NCBI GenBank assembly: GCA_036435485.1
Contig: JAZHRN010000137.1
Coordinates: forward strand, 248,001-312,000
From: Saposhnikovia divaricata
Lineage: Eukaryota > Streptophyta > Magnoliopsida > Apiales > Apiaceae
DNA: 64,000 nucleotides
Direction of reading: 5' to 3'
A program made the translations under genes and the position numbers. The first letter of the stretch is position 1. Each line of letters starts with the position of its first letter. This document shows positions 47,093-58,327 of the stretch, one piece after another. The notes under the pieces were generated by a model. It was not told the DNA's origin, made no database searches, and saw only the letters and a program-made list of their open reading frames with translations.

Positions 47093-47923
47093 CTAGCACG
47101 GGTTTCTATTGATAGGTTATAAAATTTATTTAACATTATAATTATGTTTTTATATAATCCTTATTTTTAATAATTTTTAAATTTTAATATAATATAAATT
47201 TATATAATGATATGCATTGTTTAAAATTTATTTTTTAAAATTCTAAATTAAAAATGTCGTTGATCGGTTCGAATTTTGAATTTTTAGTAAATTAATTTAA
47301 TCATATAATATATCTTATTATTAGATCTAACTATTCTTATTTATTACTAAAAATAATTATTTGAATATATGGTGAGATATTTTGGGGTGTATATTAGTGA
47401 TCGCAAGATTAATTTTAAATTAAAAAGTAACATGTTTTAATTACAAAAATTACTACTAAAAATATATACGGAATGATATGGTGTGATATTTTGGATATAT
47501 ATTAATTATTGTAATATTAGTTTCAAATTAAATGGTAAAGTGTTTTAATTAGAAGTAAAATCTTTAGAAAAAATGGGTAATTGAGTTGTTGGAGCAGAAT
47601 CCAAGTAGAAGTTCAATGAAGGAATTTTAATCGAAATATAATTATGTTAACATTAGTAATTAGTTTTTTGAGTTATTTTTGTAATTTAATTATTTATTTT
47701 AATAATTAGGATAATTATTTATTTATTAGCTGTATTAGTAATGATGTAAATATAAAATACTATTGTGTCTTTAGGACTATAGCTAAAACGGATTAAAATT
47801 GATTTATTTTATATTTAAAGTTAATTAAAAATTAAATTAAACAAACCGAAAACCAAAATAAATAGGATAACCAAACCGAAAACCAAAACTTTCAATGTTT
47901 CGGCTTTAATATAATAGTATAGA
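47093..47923 (-). mobile_element. Helitron (minus strand), non-autonomous
   Basis: On the minus strand the 5' end is TCTATACTATTATATTAAAG followed by CCGAAAC, after an A at 47924. The 3' end is CCCGTG then CTAG at 47096-47093, followed by T. The terminal hairpin is weak. The 5' 20 bp closely match the Helitron at 11045, so the two are related. No Rep/helicase is present. Confidence 0.55.
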
Positions 47924-48447
47924 TATGTTAAGTTTTTCTAAATATTGTTTATAATAAAGAAATTAATATTTTTAAAATAATTTTTTAAACTTATTATTTT
48001 TAGAAAGATGTTAACAATTATTTTGGAAGGTGTTACCAACAAACCAACTATGCGATGCACGGTTTTTTTAAAATTAAATAATATTTTATTTATATTTTAA
48101 TAATCATATATCTCATATATATTACTTAATAATATATTGGCATAATATATATTATTAAATAATAATCGTTTAATTATATTATATATTGTTCGAATTATGA
48201 TTATATTTTGTCATAATAATATAAATATAAATGGAAGTATCGTATATATTTACATTCAAATTTTTGTTGATATTATCATATTCAAATTATGATTCCATAA
48301 TAATCCATAATATAATATTTGTCTAAAATAGAATTTTATATTAATTTGTAATCTTGTGAATTTTTTATTGTTTCTTATATAGTTTTAGTTTGTTTTCACC
48401 TTGTTGATTTACAATATGTTGTAAATTTGTTAATAAATATGTGATAT

Positions 48448-49035
48448 TTAAATTATTTAAATTGATTTGGAAAATATTTGACTTCCAAGTAATTGAAAGT
48501 GTTTAAAAAAGTTGGGTGTAGGTGAAGAATTTTAATTCAAACATAACTAAAATAGTATGTAATTGAATATTAATTGGAGTGTAATTAAAATAGTTTGTTA
48601 GTAAGTAAAATAAAATTTTATATGTATTTTAATTTATTTTTTCATTTTTGGAAGGTGTTAACAAACTTTTTAGGAAGGTGTTAACCAACCGACCAACCAA
48701 CCAATTATACCATGTTTCGCTTATAATAGTATAGTATAGATTAAAATTATTTAAATTGATTTGAAAAATATTTGACTTCCAAGTAATTGAAAGTGTTTAA
48801 AAAAGTTGGGTGTAGGTGAAGAATTTTAATTCAAACATAACTAAAATAGTATGTAATTGAATATTAATTGGAGTGTAATTAAAATAGTTTGTTAGTAAGT
48901 AAAATAAAATTTTATATGTATTTTAATTTATTTTTTCATTTTTGGAAGGTGTTAACAAACTTTTTGAGAAGGTGTTAACCAACCGACCAACCAACCAATT
49001 ATACCATGTTTCGCTTATAATAGTATAGTATAGAT
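48448..49035 (-). repeat. 294-bp tandem duplication ending in a Helitron-like 5' end
   Basis: Two nearly identical 294-bp units (48448-48741 and 48742-49035) share TTGACTTCCAAGTAATTGAA, GGAAGGTGTTAACAAAC and CCAACCGACCAACCAACC. On the minus strand each unit begins TCTATACTATACTATTATAA, like the Helitron 5' ends elsewhere in the window. A partial terminal hairpin (CCGTGCATCGCATAG, minus) lies near 48060. The two units differ by only a few bases, so the duplication is recent. Confidence 0.85.
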
Positions 49036-49324
49036 AAGAATATAATTATTTTGATCTCAAAGTTTTGAAATTAAATTTTAATCAACTTTATGAAGTTAAT
49101 ACTTGATACTTGACAGGTGCATATATTTAAATACAAGGCAACTTTTAAGTAAAACAAATTACTTGCTCCAACAAGAAATAAATTACGAAACTGAATACTC
49201 ACTGAGATTCAATGGAGTAAACTTCTATTCAATACATTCTAAAAAAGGAAACTCAAAATTTCAAATTCAAGTGAAAACTAGTCGGATCTTTGCTAGTTCT
49301 TCTTCTTGAGATTCACGAACTGCA

Positions 49325-52300
49325 TTATGCAGGCACTTTGACTGCATCTTTGAGCCCTAATCTGCACACTGTTTGTGGGGGTAGGCTATGCACCGCCGGA
49401 ATGGAGTCATTGTGCAGGCCATCAGTAAAAATTAAAGTTTGGGGAGTGCCGTGAATATGTTTCCTTATATAATTGATAGTTTCGGGTTGAATCCCTTCAT
49501 CAGCTTTAGAGTGCAGTCCATCAACAACCTGTAATTGCATATAAAAGTCATTAGTCACATCTAGTTGAACAAATTCAACTGGTAGACTGACTGATTAATG
49601 TTAATGAAAGACTTCCATCTTGACCAGCTACTTGGTGCTATTTGGTTTAGCTGGTGCACAATTATCAGTTACTGAGGTACTCACCTGCTTTGTTGGCCAC
49701 ATCTATTATCTTTATGCAATTGACATTACCAAAAAAAAGAAGGGAAGATCAAAGTATTACCAATAATGAAATGCCAGCTATATCAACAGCGTTCAAGGAG
49801 ATAAGCTCCAGAAGCCTCTCCGGCGTAGAAACAAGAAACTCTGGCTCACAGCTCTTTAGTCTGAGGAAATAACACACGCTTAGAAAAAAATATAAGATGT
49901 GTGTGCATGTACTTAAGTATACTTTTATACAGAAATTTATAAAAAGACATGCCAAAAGCAATTCATACAAAAGATTCCTAGTTAAAGTACATATTCTTAT
50001 GTAGGCAAGGACTAGTCATCAATATGTAGAAGGGATATGGGAATCTTAAAGCAAGGTATAGCCTTCTCAAATATCTACCATGTATTAGTTCTTCAATTGC
50101 TAATTACACTCTTCCGATTACTGTTTGTGTATATACACTGCGAATTTCAACTCTTAGACACCTACATATGAAAATGCCAGAGTAATAATGTGCACCATAA
50201 TTTTGCACAACTCGATACAAGTTCCACTAGTCAGATACAGTAAAATTTTAGTTTAGGCACTAGAATTGTGTAGGGCTACAGTGTTACTATATACTTGGTA
50301 GTCAAGAGTCAACACTAGTGACTAGTTTGACATCTATACATAGTATAAGCTATTGAATTTCATAGAACAAAGTTCTCTTTCTCCAACTACTTTCCCTCCA
50401 TATAACTACCTTTTCAACATCAGTTTCTCTCTCGAATCTGATGTATTCTCTCAAGTCTCTTCTACATTTCTGTTATTACTTTACTTTAATTCTTAAACTA
50501 TAAAATTATGTAAATTACTCCTCATTACTTCTACACCGTTTTAATTTCCAACGAGTTCTATCGGAATGAAAGAGTTTTTCCTGATACAACGCAATTACTC
50601 GGTGTCTATTAAGCATATATCTGGTGGCAAAAACTGAAACTCTCTCTTAAGATCAATAACATAAAGTCTTCTGGACCAAGTTACCAGGAAAAAATGTCAA
50701 CAATAGTAAAATCAAACCCTGGTGTTGCTCATAGCTAACCATACACATTTTAGTATGCTGAAAAAAATTGCTAACTGTTTTATAGCGTTGATGCTACATA
50801 TATCCAATGTTAAAAAGGCACAAAGTCAAAAGGTTTAACAGAATAATTGACAGCCACTTTCTGAAATCAATTTTTTTTTATTAAAACTAAAGCACGAAAA
50901 AATCAAAGAAACATTCATTTACGACCTACCCTTGAATCTGATGATCCAGGGATGCTTCAGAATGCAGACTCACGGAATGAATACCAAGAGCCTTCAAAGG
51001 CTTGCACACAGAGCGAACCTGACCAAAACCAAAATTGTCATACAAAAAGAGGGAAAACGATAAGAGATGGTGAGAGGAGAAGATAACTTCATTAGCTTTT
51101 CATTTGAACAAGAATGACAATTGTACAAGGAAATGTGGCAAATATAAAGACATTTTTACATTTTGACAGATTAGTCGCTTTTGGGTTTTGGCTTAAAACT
51201 TAAATAACTGCAGTTTCAGGTCATCTGCACTGCAGAAATTAGCTGATATGATGTACTAGAAACTAGCTCCACTTGGTCATCTATATAAGGTTGTCAGTAT
51301 GTTGAGGAGGTCCATCATAAATATTTCCCAAGCATTAAGATGTTTGTGTGTGTGTGTGTGTGGGGTAAAAAGAAACAGCTCCGTATGCAAAAAAATGATT
51401 GTTATCATATTACAGAGCATGTTTTGAATGAGGAAAATGTACTAATCAGGGGGAAGTGAAAAACTTGTCCAAATATAAAAAGAATTGAATTGTACAAACC
51501 ATTGAGGCCTTCTCTTTGGATGCAACGAGGAACAATAAGAAAGGAATTGGGATTGACAACCCTTCTTTTTCCTTCCTTGCTATGGTATCCGCAGCAGTTG
51601 AAGTTATCCAAGCTATTTGCTCTGTTGTAGAACAAGCTCCGCTCGCATCTACCATGTCTTTTCCAAGTGAAAAACATTTCCAGAATTCAACTCCCCAAGT
51701 GTCAACGAATAAAGGTTTGTCCACATCTGTAAAAGATCCTCGATCATGCCGCAATGCATTCTGTATTGAATTCAAGCACAATATTAGAAATTTTGAAGGG
51801 CATTCTTGGGTTTCAAACAAGTGGCCATTTTTGCCACTCTTCCCGGCTATATGAGCCTTTATTTTTGTAATATTCATATCACCATCCTGTTGCACATCAT
51901 CAATCATCTGCTCCTTGTCAACACCCAAGTACTTTCCCCTTCTCACATTAACCATATCGGTTTTTTTCTTTCCTGTCTCTGTATTACCGTTGATAACCTT
52001 CCCTCGATCAGTTTTTGCAGGCTTTTGTTTCTTTTCTTTTATCTTATTAGTTTCTTCATTGGCATATCTATCATTGAAGGGATCCTCAGGAGTCGGAAGA
52101 CTATAACACATTCCCTGTGGAGTCGCAACACACAATACAAGTCAGAAATTAGGAACGTTGTGTTCATTAGCAAAAGTAATAAGCATCTTATGTTCCATTA
52201 TTTATTTAAGAAAACTTCCCTTGGCTTGACACAGAGCAGCTTACATGCATCATAAAATTAAAGGCGCCGCTTCCTTGCTTAAAATATATTAGTAGTTCAT

Positions 52301-53054
52301 TCCTTCAGTTTTATAAAGTTAATCTATATCTGTAGTAGTATGCCAGCAAATCAGCGAAAATGACAAAGGAAGGAAGACTAGAGACAAATTTGTAAGGGAG
52401 CACAAATTTTTACCACCGGATGTATTGTCGGAAATTGCATAGGAGACAGAAGATGGTGCATTAGCAATGTGAGGGTGCAGACGTGCAGTTTAGGGAAAGG
52501 CGACAAGGGTGTCCTGTATGCTGTATTTGGTAAGGCCTAAGGAAACAAGGATTTCAGACGACATGACGGAGAAGTCAGAAAACGTAGGCAGTAAAGGTAA
52601 AGATGGATTGAGACCCTCAAGTTGTGAGCAGAGTGGCAATTCATTAGAGGGTAAGAATTTTACTGTGGCTACTATTCTAAGCAATAAAATGGTAACCCTT
52701 CAATTGTATACACAAACTCATCAAACAACAATTTACAATCATTTGTTTACTAGTTACATAGCATCAATAACAACTAATCAAGAAACGCAAAATTAAATCT
52801 ATTCGAGTTCTTTCCATTTTGCATTTTCATTTATAACTTATAACTTATAATTCACTTATAAGTTATTTTGACAATTTATCCAAAATGGTTTAGGAAATAC
52901 AGGGTACCTGACACTGGGTGCGTTTGCCAGTCTTGCGGCGCTTCTTGGCAGCAATAATAGCGGCAACGCGAGTAGAGACTTTGAGAGCATCGTTTTGTTT
53001 TCTGCTTTTCAATTTGTTCTTTCTTCTCTGCCGTGAGTCATCGCTTCGACCCAT
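49325..53054 (-). CDS. Basic nuclear-type protein with degenerate DEAD-box fold
   Basis: Exons 52908-53054, 51500-52114, 50930-51018, 49761-49860 and 49325-49528; 1,155 nt, 384 aa. The first exon is strongly basic (MGRSDDSRQRRKNKLKSRKQ, AAKKRRKTGKRTQ), like a nuclear or nucleolar signal, and exon 2 starts with a Lys/Glu-rich stretch. Residues ~200-350 follow a DEAD-box RecA-like domain 1: a TTEQIAW segment at the Q-motif, IPFLLFLVASKEKASMVRSV at motif Ia, STPERLLELI at motif Ib (usual TPGR), VVDGLHSKADEG at motif II (usual DEAD) and LIFTDG at motif III. Walker A (GSGKT) is absent and motif II lacks its acidic pair, so no ATPase is expected. Similar architecture occurs in Cms1/CMSS1 proteins of small-subunit ribosome assembly, a plausible but unproven role. 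Exon phases and stop are consistent; the gene appears intact. Confidence 0.75.
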
Positions 53055-53536
53055 TTGCTGCGTCTTCTCAAACTCAGCTGTGTGTAACTCGAGACTCAGT
53101 TATGTTAGGTCATGTGTTACAAGTACATACATGTTTTATATAAGTCCGGCCAGTTCTGTAAGAAGTTTGTACAGAGAGTTGGGCCGTTTCTTGGATTGGA
53201 TACAGGTGATGTGTTTTGTATTTAATTGGGCCTGAACATCACCACTTCGGCCCATTCAATGGATTGGATACAACACCATCTCCCACCCATTTTCATTTTT
53301 ACACCAAGTAATATTTATGCATTTTTCTCTAATTTATAATATTCTGTTATTTGTCTCATCAAACTTTATGTATCAAATTTTGAGTTTACAACATCATTTA
53401 AAAATAGGTTAATAAATTTTAAATTAGCATGTAATTAAAAGAATTATTGATAAATAGTGATTGTGAATAATTTATCTAATCTAAATATTTTAATTTTTTA
53501 GACACACAACTTATTCCAATAAGTAGTACTATACTA

Positions 53537-53909
53537 CAGTAAAACCCTCACATATTGGAACCCGAAAAAATTATCAAACAAATTATTACATTAAAAGAGT
53601 TACTCCCTCCGTTCCATTCATTTTTATATAATTTTTTTTCACTGTTTGACACGCATTTTAAGGTTCCTATAAAATATAGTTTCATAACTTATTTTTAAAA
53701 TTTCTTTTGAATAAAAATATAAACATTAAATTTTTATTCAGAAGATTTTTTTTTTATGGAACTTAAAATGCGTGTCACGCCCCGGTATACAACTAAATCC
53801 AATGTATATTAATCACCGGGACAGAGGGAGTAATATACAACTATTGATTATTAGATGGGACCAAAACTTTTTATCATTTTAAAGAGTATCATTTAAAAGG
53901 GATCTACTG
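53537..53909. mobile_element. Emigrant-like MITE split by a Stowaway
   Basis: Ends CAGTAAAACCCTCAC and AAAAGGGATCTACTG with flanking TA on both sides (53535-53536, 53910-53911). The termini resemble Emigrant (Tc1/mariner, pogo-like) elements but are diverged. A Stowaway at 53603-53830 interrupts it. Confidence 0.65.
53603..53830. mobile_element. Stowaway MITE
   Basis: 228 bp from CTCCCTCCGTTCC to GGGACAGAGGGAG, flanked by TA at 53601-53602 and 53831-53832. Nested within the Emigrant-like MITE. Confidence 0.9.
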
Positions 53910-53922
53910 TATTTATTTATGA

Positions 53923-54224
53923 CTAGCTTATAACCCGTGCAAAGCACGAGTTACTTTTAACTTTTTTTCTAATTTACTTACGGTATAATTATATAATATT
54001 ATAAATATTTCATTTTTGTATATAACAATTTTTAGTATTAAACTTAAAGTAATATGTTGTTGGTGGGAATCGAACCACCTTAGATCTCCGTGTATAACAA
54101 TTTTTATTATTATATCCAACGGTCATCATCTATTTGAGCTACCGATCTAACGGTTGTGAATGAAAGGGATAACCAAAACCAAACTACAAAATATAACACT
54201 TTTGCTTATTATAGTATGGATAGA
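53923..54224 (-). mobile_element. Short non-autonomous Helitron
   Basis: 302 bp on the minus strand: starts TCTATCCATACTATAATAAG after an A, and ends with the hairpin CTCGTGCTTTGCACGGG, then TTATAAG and CTAG, before a T. These are canonical Helitron termini. It lies 13 bp from the Emigrant-like MITE. Confidence 0.85.
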
Positions 54225-55557
54225 TAGTAAAATTGTAAAAATATAATATGTTATTGATATATTGATTAGCTCTTGATCTATGCTATTACTTTTTATAATA
54301 TTTCTCTTAATTTTATTATATAATAAGATATAATTAACTAATAACTATACACGTATTTATTTATAAAAGCAAGCATAGACAGAATATGATTAGAAGATTT
54401 TTAAGTCAAGGCATAAACAAACTCAGTGCGTCTATTAATTAAGCTTTGTATTGGTGAGTTTAAATTTAATTTATAAATATATGTTATTGTTAGGAGTCGA
54501 ACCCTTGATCTATGGTAGTACTCTTTTATTATCTCTCTTACTCTTATTATCTAATAGGATATAATTTGTGCTGATTTTTAGTTTCCAATTTGAGCATACA
54601 ATTCTCAGGAGAGGGGGTGCAAGTTACGCATACATTTCACCCTTGCGACTTGCGAGCCTTAATTCGAATATTATAGCATGGTCTTACTAGCCCAGAGTGA
54701 TTGTAACGTTTCATTTAGCAGGGAAATGTACATTTATAAAGAACTGTCTTCTGAAAAAAGCTATAATGAAACCAAAGTATTTATGTACATATTGATGAAG
54801 TTGATATTATAAAATGAGGAAATTTTGGAGGTTATTATGACTGATATACAGGATATGCTCTGAGTTAGGAGACCAACCAAACTGGATTGAAGTTGAAGTA
54901 TAACTGTCTAAGCATACAAACAATAATCATTTGATCTCAGAACAATAGATGTACATTTTACATGGATCGGTCCGAAAATTGTTGCAGCATATCTTACAAA
55001 ACATGTTTATGTGTAAATACATGGGAATTTCATTCTTACGTAAAGTATGTTGTAACAATCATCTAAGCGTAATGTATTTATATATAGTTATGAGTGCGAA
55101 TGTTTGCCACTTGTGACCTTATATTAGTTTGGAAAACATAAGCACCCCAACCCAACTGAGGCCAATATGTTTGCCTTTCTTTTAGGCAATTACAGTTCTC
55201 ATTAATATTGTCGTAGTTGTCATTGTAGCTTGCCATGTTCTCTAATCCCCTGCATTGCTAACGGTAGATTATGTTTCATGCTTCATTCATTCATTTGTAA
55301 TGATCCACCTTCCCCCACCCCATCGGCCCATCTTCTCACCCCCACCCCACATATAATCGAGTCATTGTCTTCTTTTTCTTTCTGCCAGGGCTTGTTTTCC
55401 ATTGCGGTTGGGTGTCAACTGTCAATAATTTTTTTCCCCGAGTCAATAATTCAAAATGTACATAATTTATATTTAATATTAAAAATTATTATATATAAAA
55501 AATTTAAGTTTCGAATTCAATAACATATTAAAATTAATATTTATAATATCATAACTA
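54225..55557. other. AT-rich intergenic DNA, no supported gene
   Basis: No exon, RNA gene or transposon terminus is recognised. A C-rich stretch near 55295-55350 gives an accidental open frame. Confidence 0.4.
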
Positions 55558-55742
55558 CAGTAAAACCTCTACAAATTAATACTCGATAAATTAATAACCC
55601 ACTATAAATTAATATTTTCAAAATAATTTTTTGGTCCCAACATAATATCGATAGTGTAAATTTAACCTCGATTAAATAATAATCTCGTTAAATTAATGAA
55701 ATTTGTCGATCCCGACACTATTAATTTATAGAGGTTTTACTG
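55558..55742. mobile_element. Emigrant MITE
   Basis: 185 bp beginning CAGTAAAACCTCTACAAATT and ending TTATAGAGGTTTTACTG, with near-perfect terminal inverted repeats and flanking TA on both sides (55556-55557, 55743-55744). This matches the known Emigrant terminus of plants. Confidence 0.9.
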
Positions 55743-57240
55743 TATAAATAAATTTTAAAAATTTTAAAAAAAACTCATACTTTGTACTAATAACAAAAGT
55801 TGACTTTGGATCAGAAACTAATTAGTGTAATCCAGTTAAGACAATTTGGATTCTAAGTAATTTATTATATTATATATATACAATGTAAAAGGCTGATCTT
55901 TATAGCCAAACTTTTCCTTTTTATGGGGCATCGACTTTGAAAATGGTCCCCCAAAATTGCCATCAATTGAGGAGTCCCTCCCCGAGTCCCCTATTCATTC
56001 TCACAAAAATTGCAAGCATTGTGGGTTTTTTTTTTTATGTTGGCACCTTAAATTGTGTAGGCATTTGTTTGTAATATTTTATGAAATAATATGCAATTTA
56101 ACAATTTATAAACAATTTTAAAGCAATAACACATAAATATTTAGAAAGAAGTTAGAAATTTGTTAAATTCTAGTCGAGCTCGAGTTTAACTATTCAAGTT
56201 CATAAATATTAAGTTTAAAATTTAATTTTTATCCAATATGTAATTTTGTTTCGAGAAAAAATTAGTTGAGTTGGAACTTATTTATGAGATGGGTTGCGTT
56301 CAAACAATTTTATCCATGGTAAAAATATAGGAGGCATTTTTTATTCAAAATTAAATTTAACTTAGATGAATATTATAACGAAAATTTTAAGTTTTGCAAA
56401 TTTGTATAACTTTTTATGAGTATCAAATTTAATATCAATTTTGTTCTTAGATGATAGTTGTAGTTATTTGTGGGATTCACATATATTTATGTAGGAGGAT
56501 CTAACTCATTTGAAAGAATATTAATAATATGATGATAGCTCATAATTTGAAAATAAATGATCCAATATTTAATGCTAATGGGAACAGTTTTAGAGATATA
56601 ACATTTCTCAATTTTTGTAACATCTAAAATCATTCAATACTAACAAATTTAGAGAAAATCTAATATGATAACAATAAATTCAAGAAATTTTTTATAAGAT
56701 ATTTGAGTGATGCATATTATTATCTTTTTAAACTATCTCATTTGTATTTTTTAAAACAAATTTATTTGCATTTCTCTAAATCATGTTCATCTTTACTCTT
56801 CTTAGAATTAATTGAATTTTCTTAATCTTTTTAAATATGGTAATTTTTTAAAATAAGTATTAGTACAAAAGAGAAAAATGTGATGGTCATGTTCTTCCCA
56901 ACCAACCCACACCTGAGTTATGACAAGGCAGACCACGATATATGAGTAATTTTTGTTAACATTTTTAAGCATAGGGAGGGAGGATAAAAAATTTCCAAAA
57001 GTAAAATAATTTGATACCAAAAAGGGTAAAAATGAAAACATACTACAAATTTGAAATGAAGAACTAAAAATTCCCAAAAAAAGGAAAAGTAAATATTGAA
57101 CAATTTGATTCCAAAGAGGGCCAAAATAATAATAAAAATATTCCAAACATTTCTCACTGGCAGCACAAATTCTAATTATCATGAACATAGTATCAATATC
57201 TCCCCAAAAATCCAATCATATAAGTTGCATTTAAATTCAA
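55743..57240. other. Intergenic DNA upstream of the NDR kinase gene
   Basis: AT-rich with no supported gene; likely holds the distal NDR promoter. Confidence 0.4.
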
Positions 57241-57257
57241 AACATAAATTTTTATTA

Positions 57258-57358
57258 CAAGGAGAGAGAAAAAGGGGAGAGAGAAAGAGGGAGAGAGTGG
57301 AGAGGAGAGAGATAAAAAGTGTAGAGAGAGAAAACAAAGAAAAAGAAAAAAAAAAAGG
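57258..57358 (+). promoter_or_regulatory. GA-rich tract in the NDR leader/promoter
   Basis: About 100 bp made of GAGAGA and GAAAAA runs, as common in plant core promoters and 5' leaders (GAGA-type elements). A leader exon probably follows at 57526-57569 (acceptor GTATAG, donor GTAAAT), joined to 58282 just before the start codon. Open frames across the tract are low-complexity artefacts. Confidence 0.4.
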
Positions 57359-58327
57359 GTGGTGAAGAACATAACATTCCAAATTGAATCAGCAAAAAAA
57401 AAAAACTGGTGGAGGATGTGAATAAAGTACAAGTTTACCTGCATAATCTGATAATAGTGTTCATTCTAGTTTCTTCATTTCTTTATATGTATAACTTCAA
57501 GATTTTGCATTTCTTGTGTGTATAGGTTTGCAATCACTCTTCTTGACCCAGCTGCTGCAAACCCATTTGGTAAATTCTTAATCTTTCTGTTTTTATGTTT
57601 GATCTAGTGCTTTAATTCTTGATTTTGGGGTTCAAGAATGGTTTCTTGATGTAAAGTTTGTATCTTTTTGAGTTTTTTTTTTTTTTTGCTTTTTGGACTA
57701 GTGGGACTGTTCAGTTGTGTTTAGTTTGATGGTTCGTTTGTTCTTTTTGATGTTGTTAAGTTTGATCTGGAGTTTTGTTACTTGAATTTAGTTTAAGGGT
57801 TTGGTTTTCGGGATTAATGTGGTAAAGGGTTGGTGATTTTATGATTGAATATAATGTGGAATCGTAGACGGATGCAAACATTCAATTTTGAATGCAGAAT
57901 TGCAGTTTCATAACTGTGCGTGTGGTTGTAAATTTTTTTGGTCTCTTTCAGTTGAAATTAAAAAAAGCAATCACTTTAGTACCTTTCTTGTTTGTCCAAT
58001 TGAGTTGTGAACAACTCCGAGTTTTTGATGAAATGCTATTATGCTACTAAAGAAAGTGTGTTTATAGTTGGTTCTCTTGATTTTATGATTACTGGCTGCT
58101 GAGATTTATTATTTTTCCTTTATAGTGACTGTATGAGGTGATAATATTAGCAGACGAACGCACTGGAAGTATTAATTTGCCAAATGTGATATGATTTCTC
58201 TTGCTGTATATTATATTACTGATTACTGATGCCTGTTTGATTGTGACTGAATGGGAGCATTTCTAAAATTTAAAGTTACAGGATTTATTTGAGCTTAGAA
58301 GATAACGTGTTGGTTTAACAAATACGT

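Noticed and set aside
51516..52255. Plus-strand open frames opposite exon 2 of the DEAD-like gene
   Set aside because: They are antisense shadows; the minus-strand exon has consistent splice phases and protein composition.
57179..57444. Ser/Leu/Phe-rich minus-strand frames opposite the GA tract
   Set aside because: They are translations of low-complexity GA repeats in the NDR leader.
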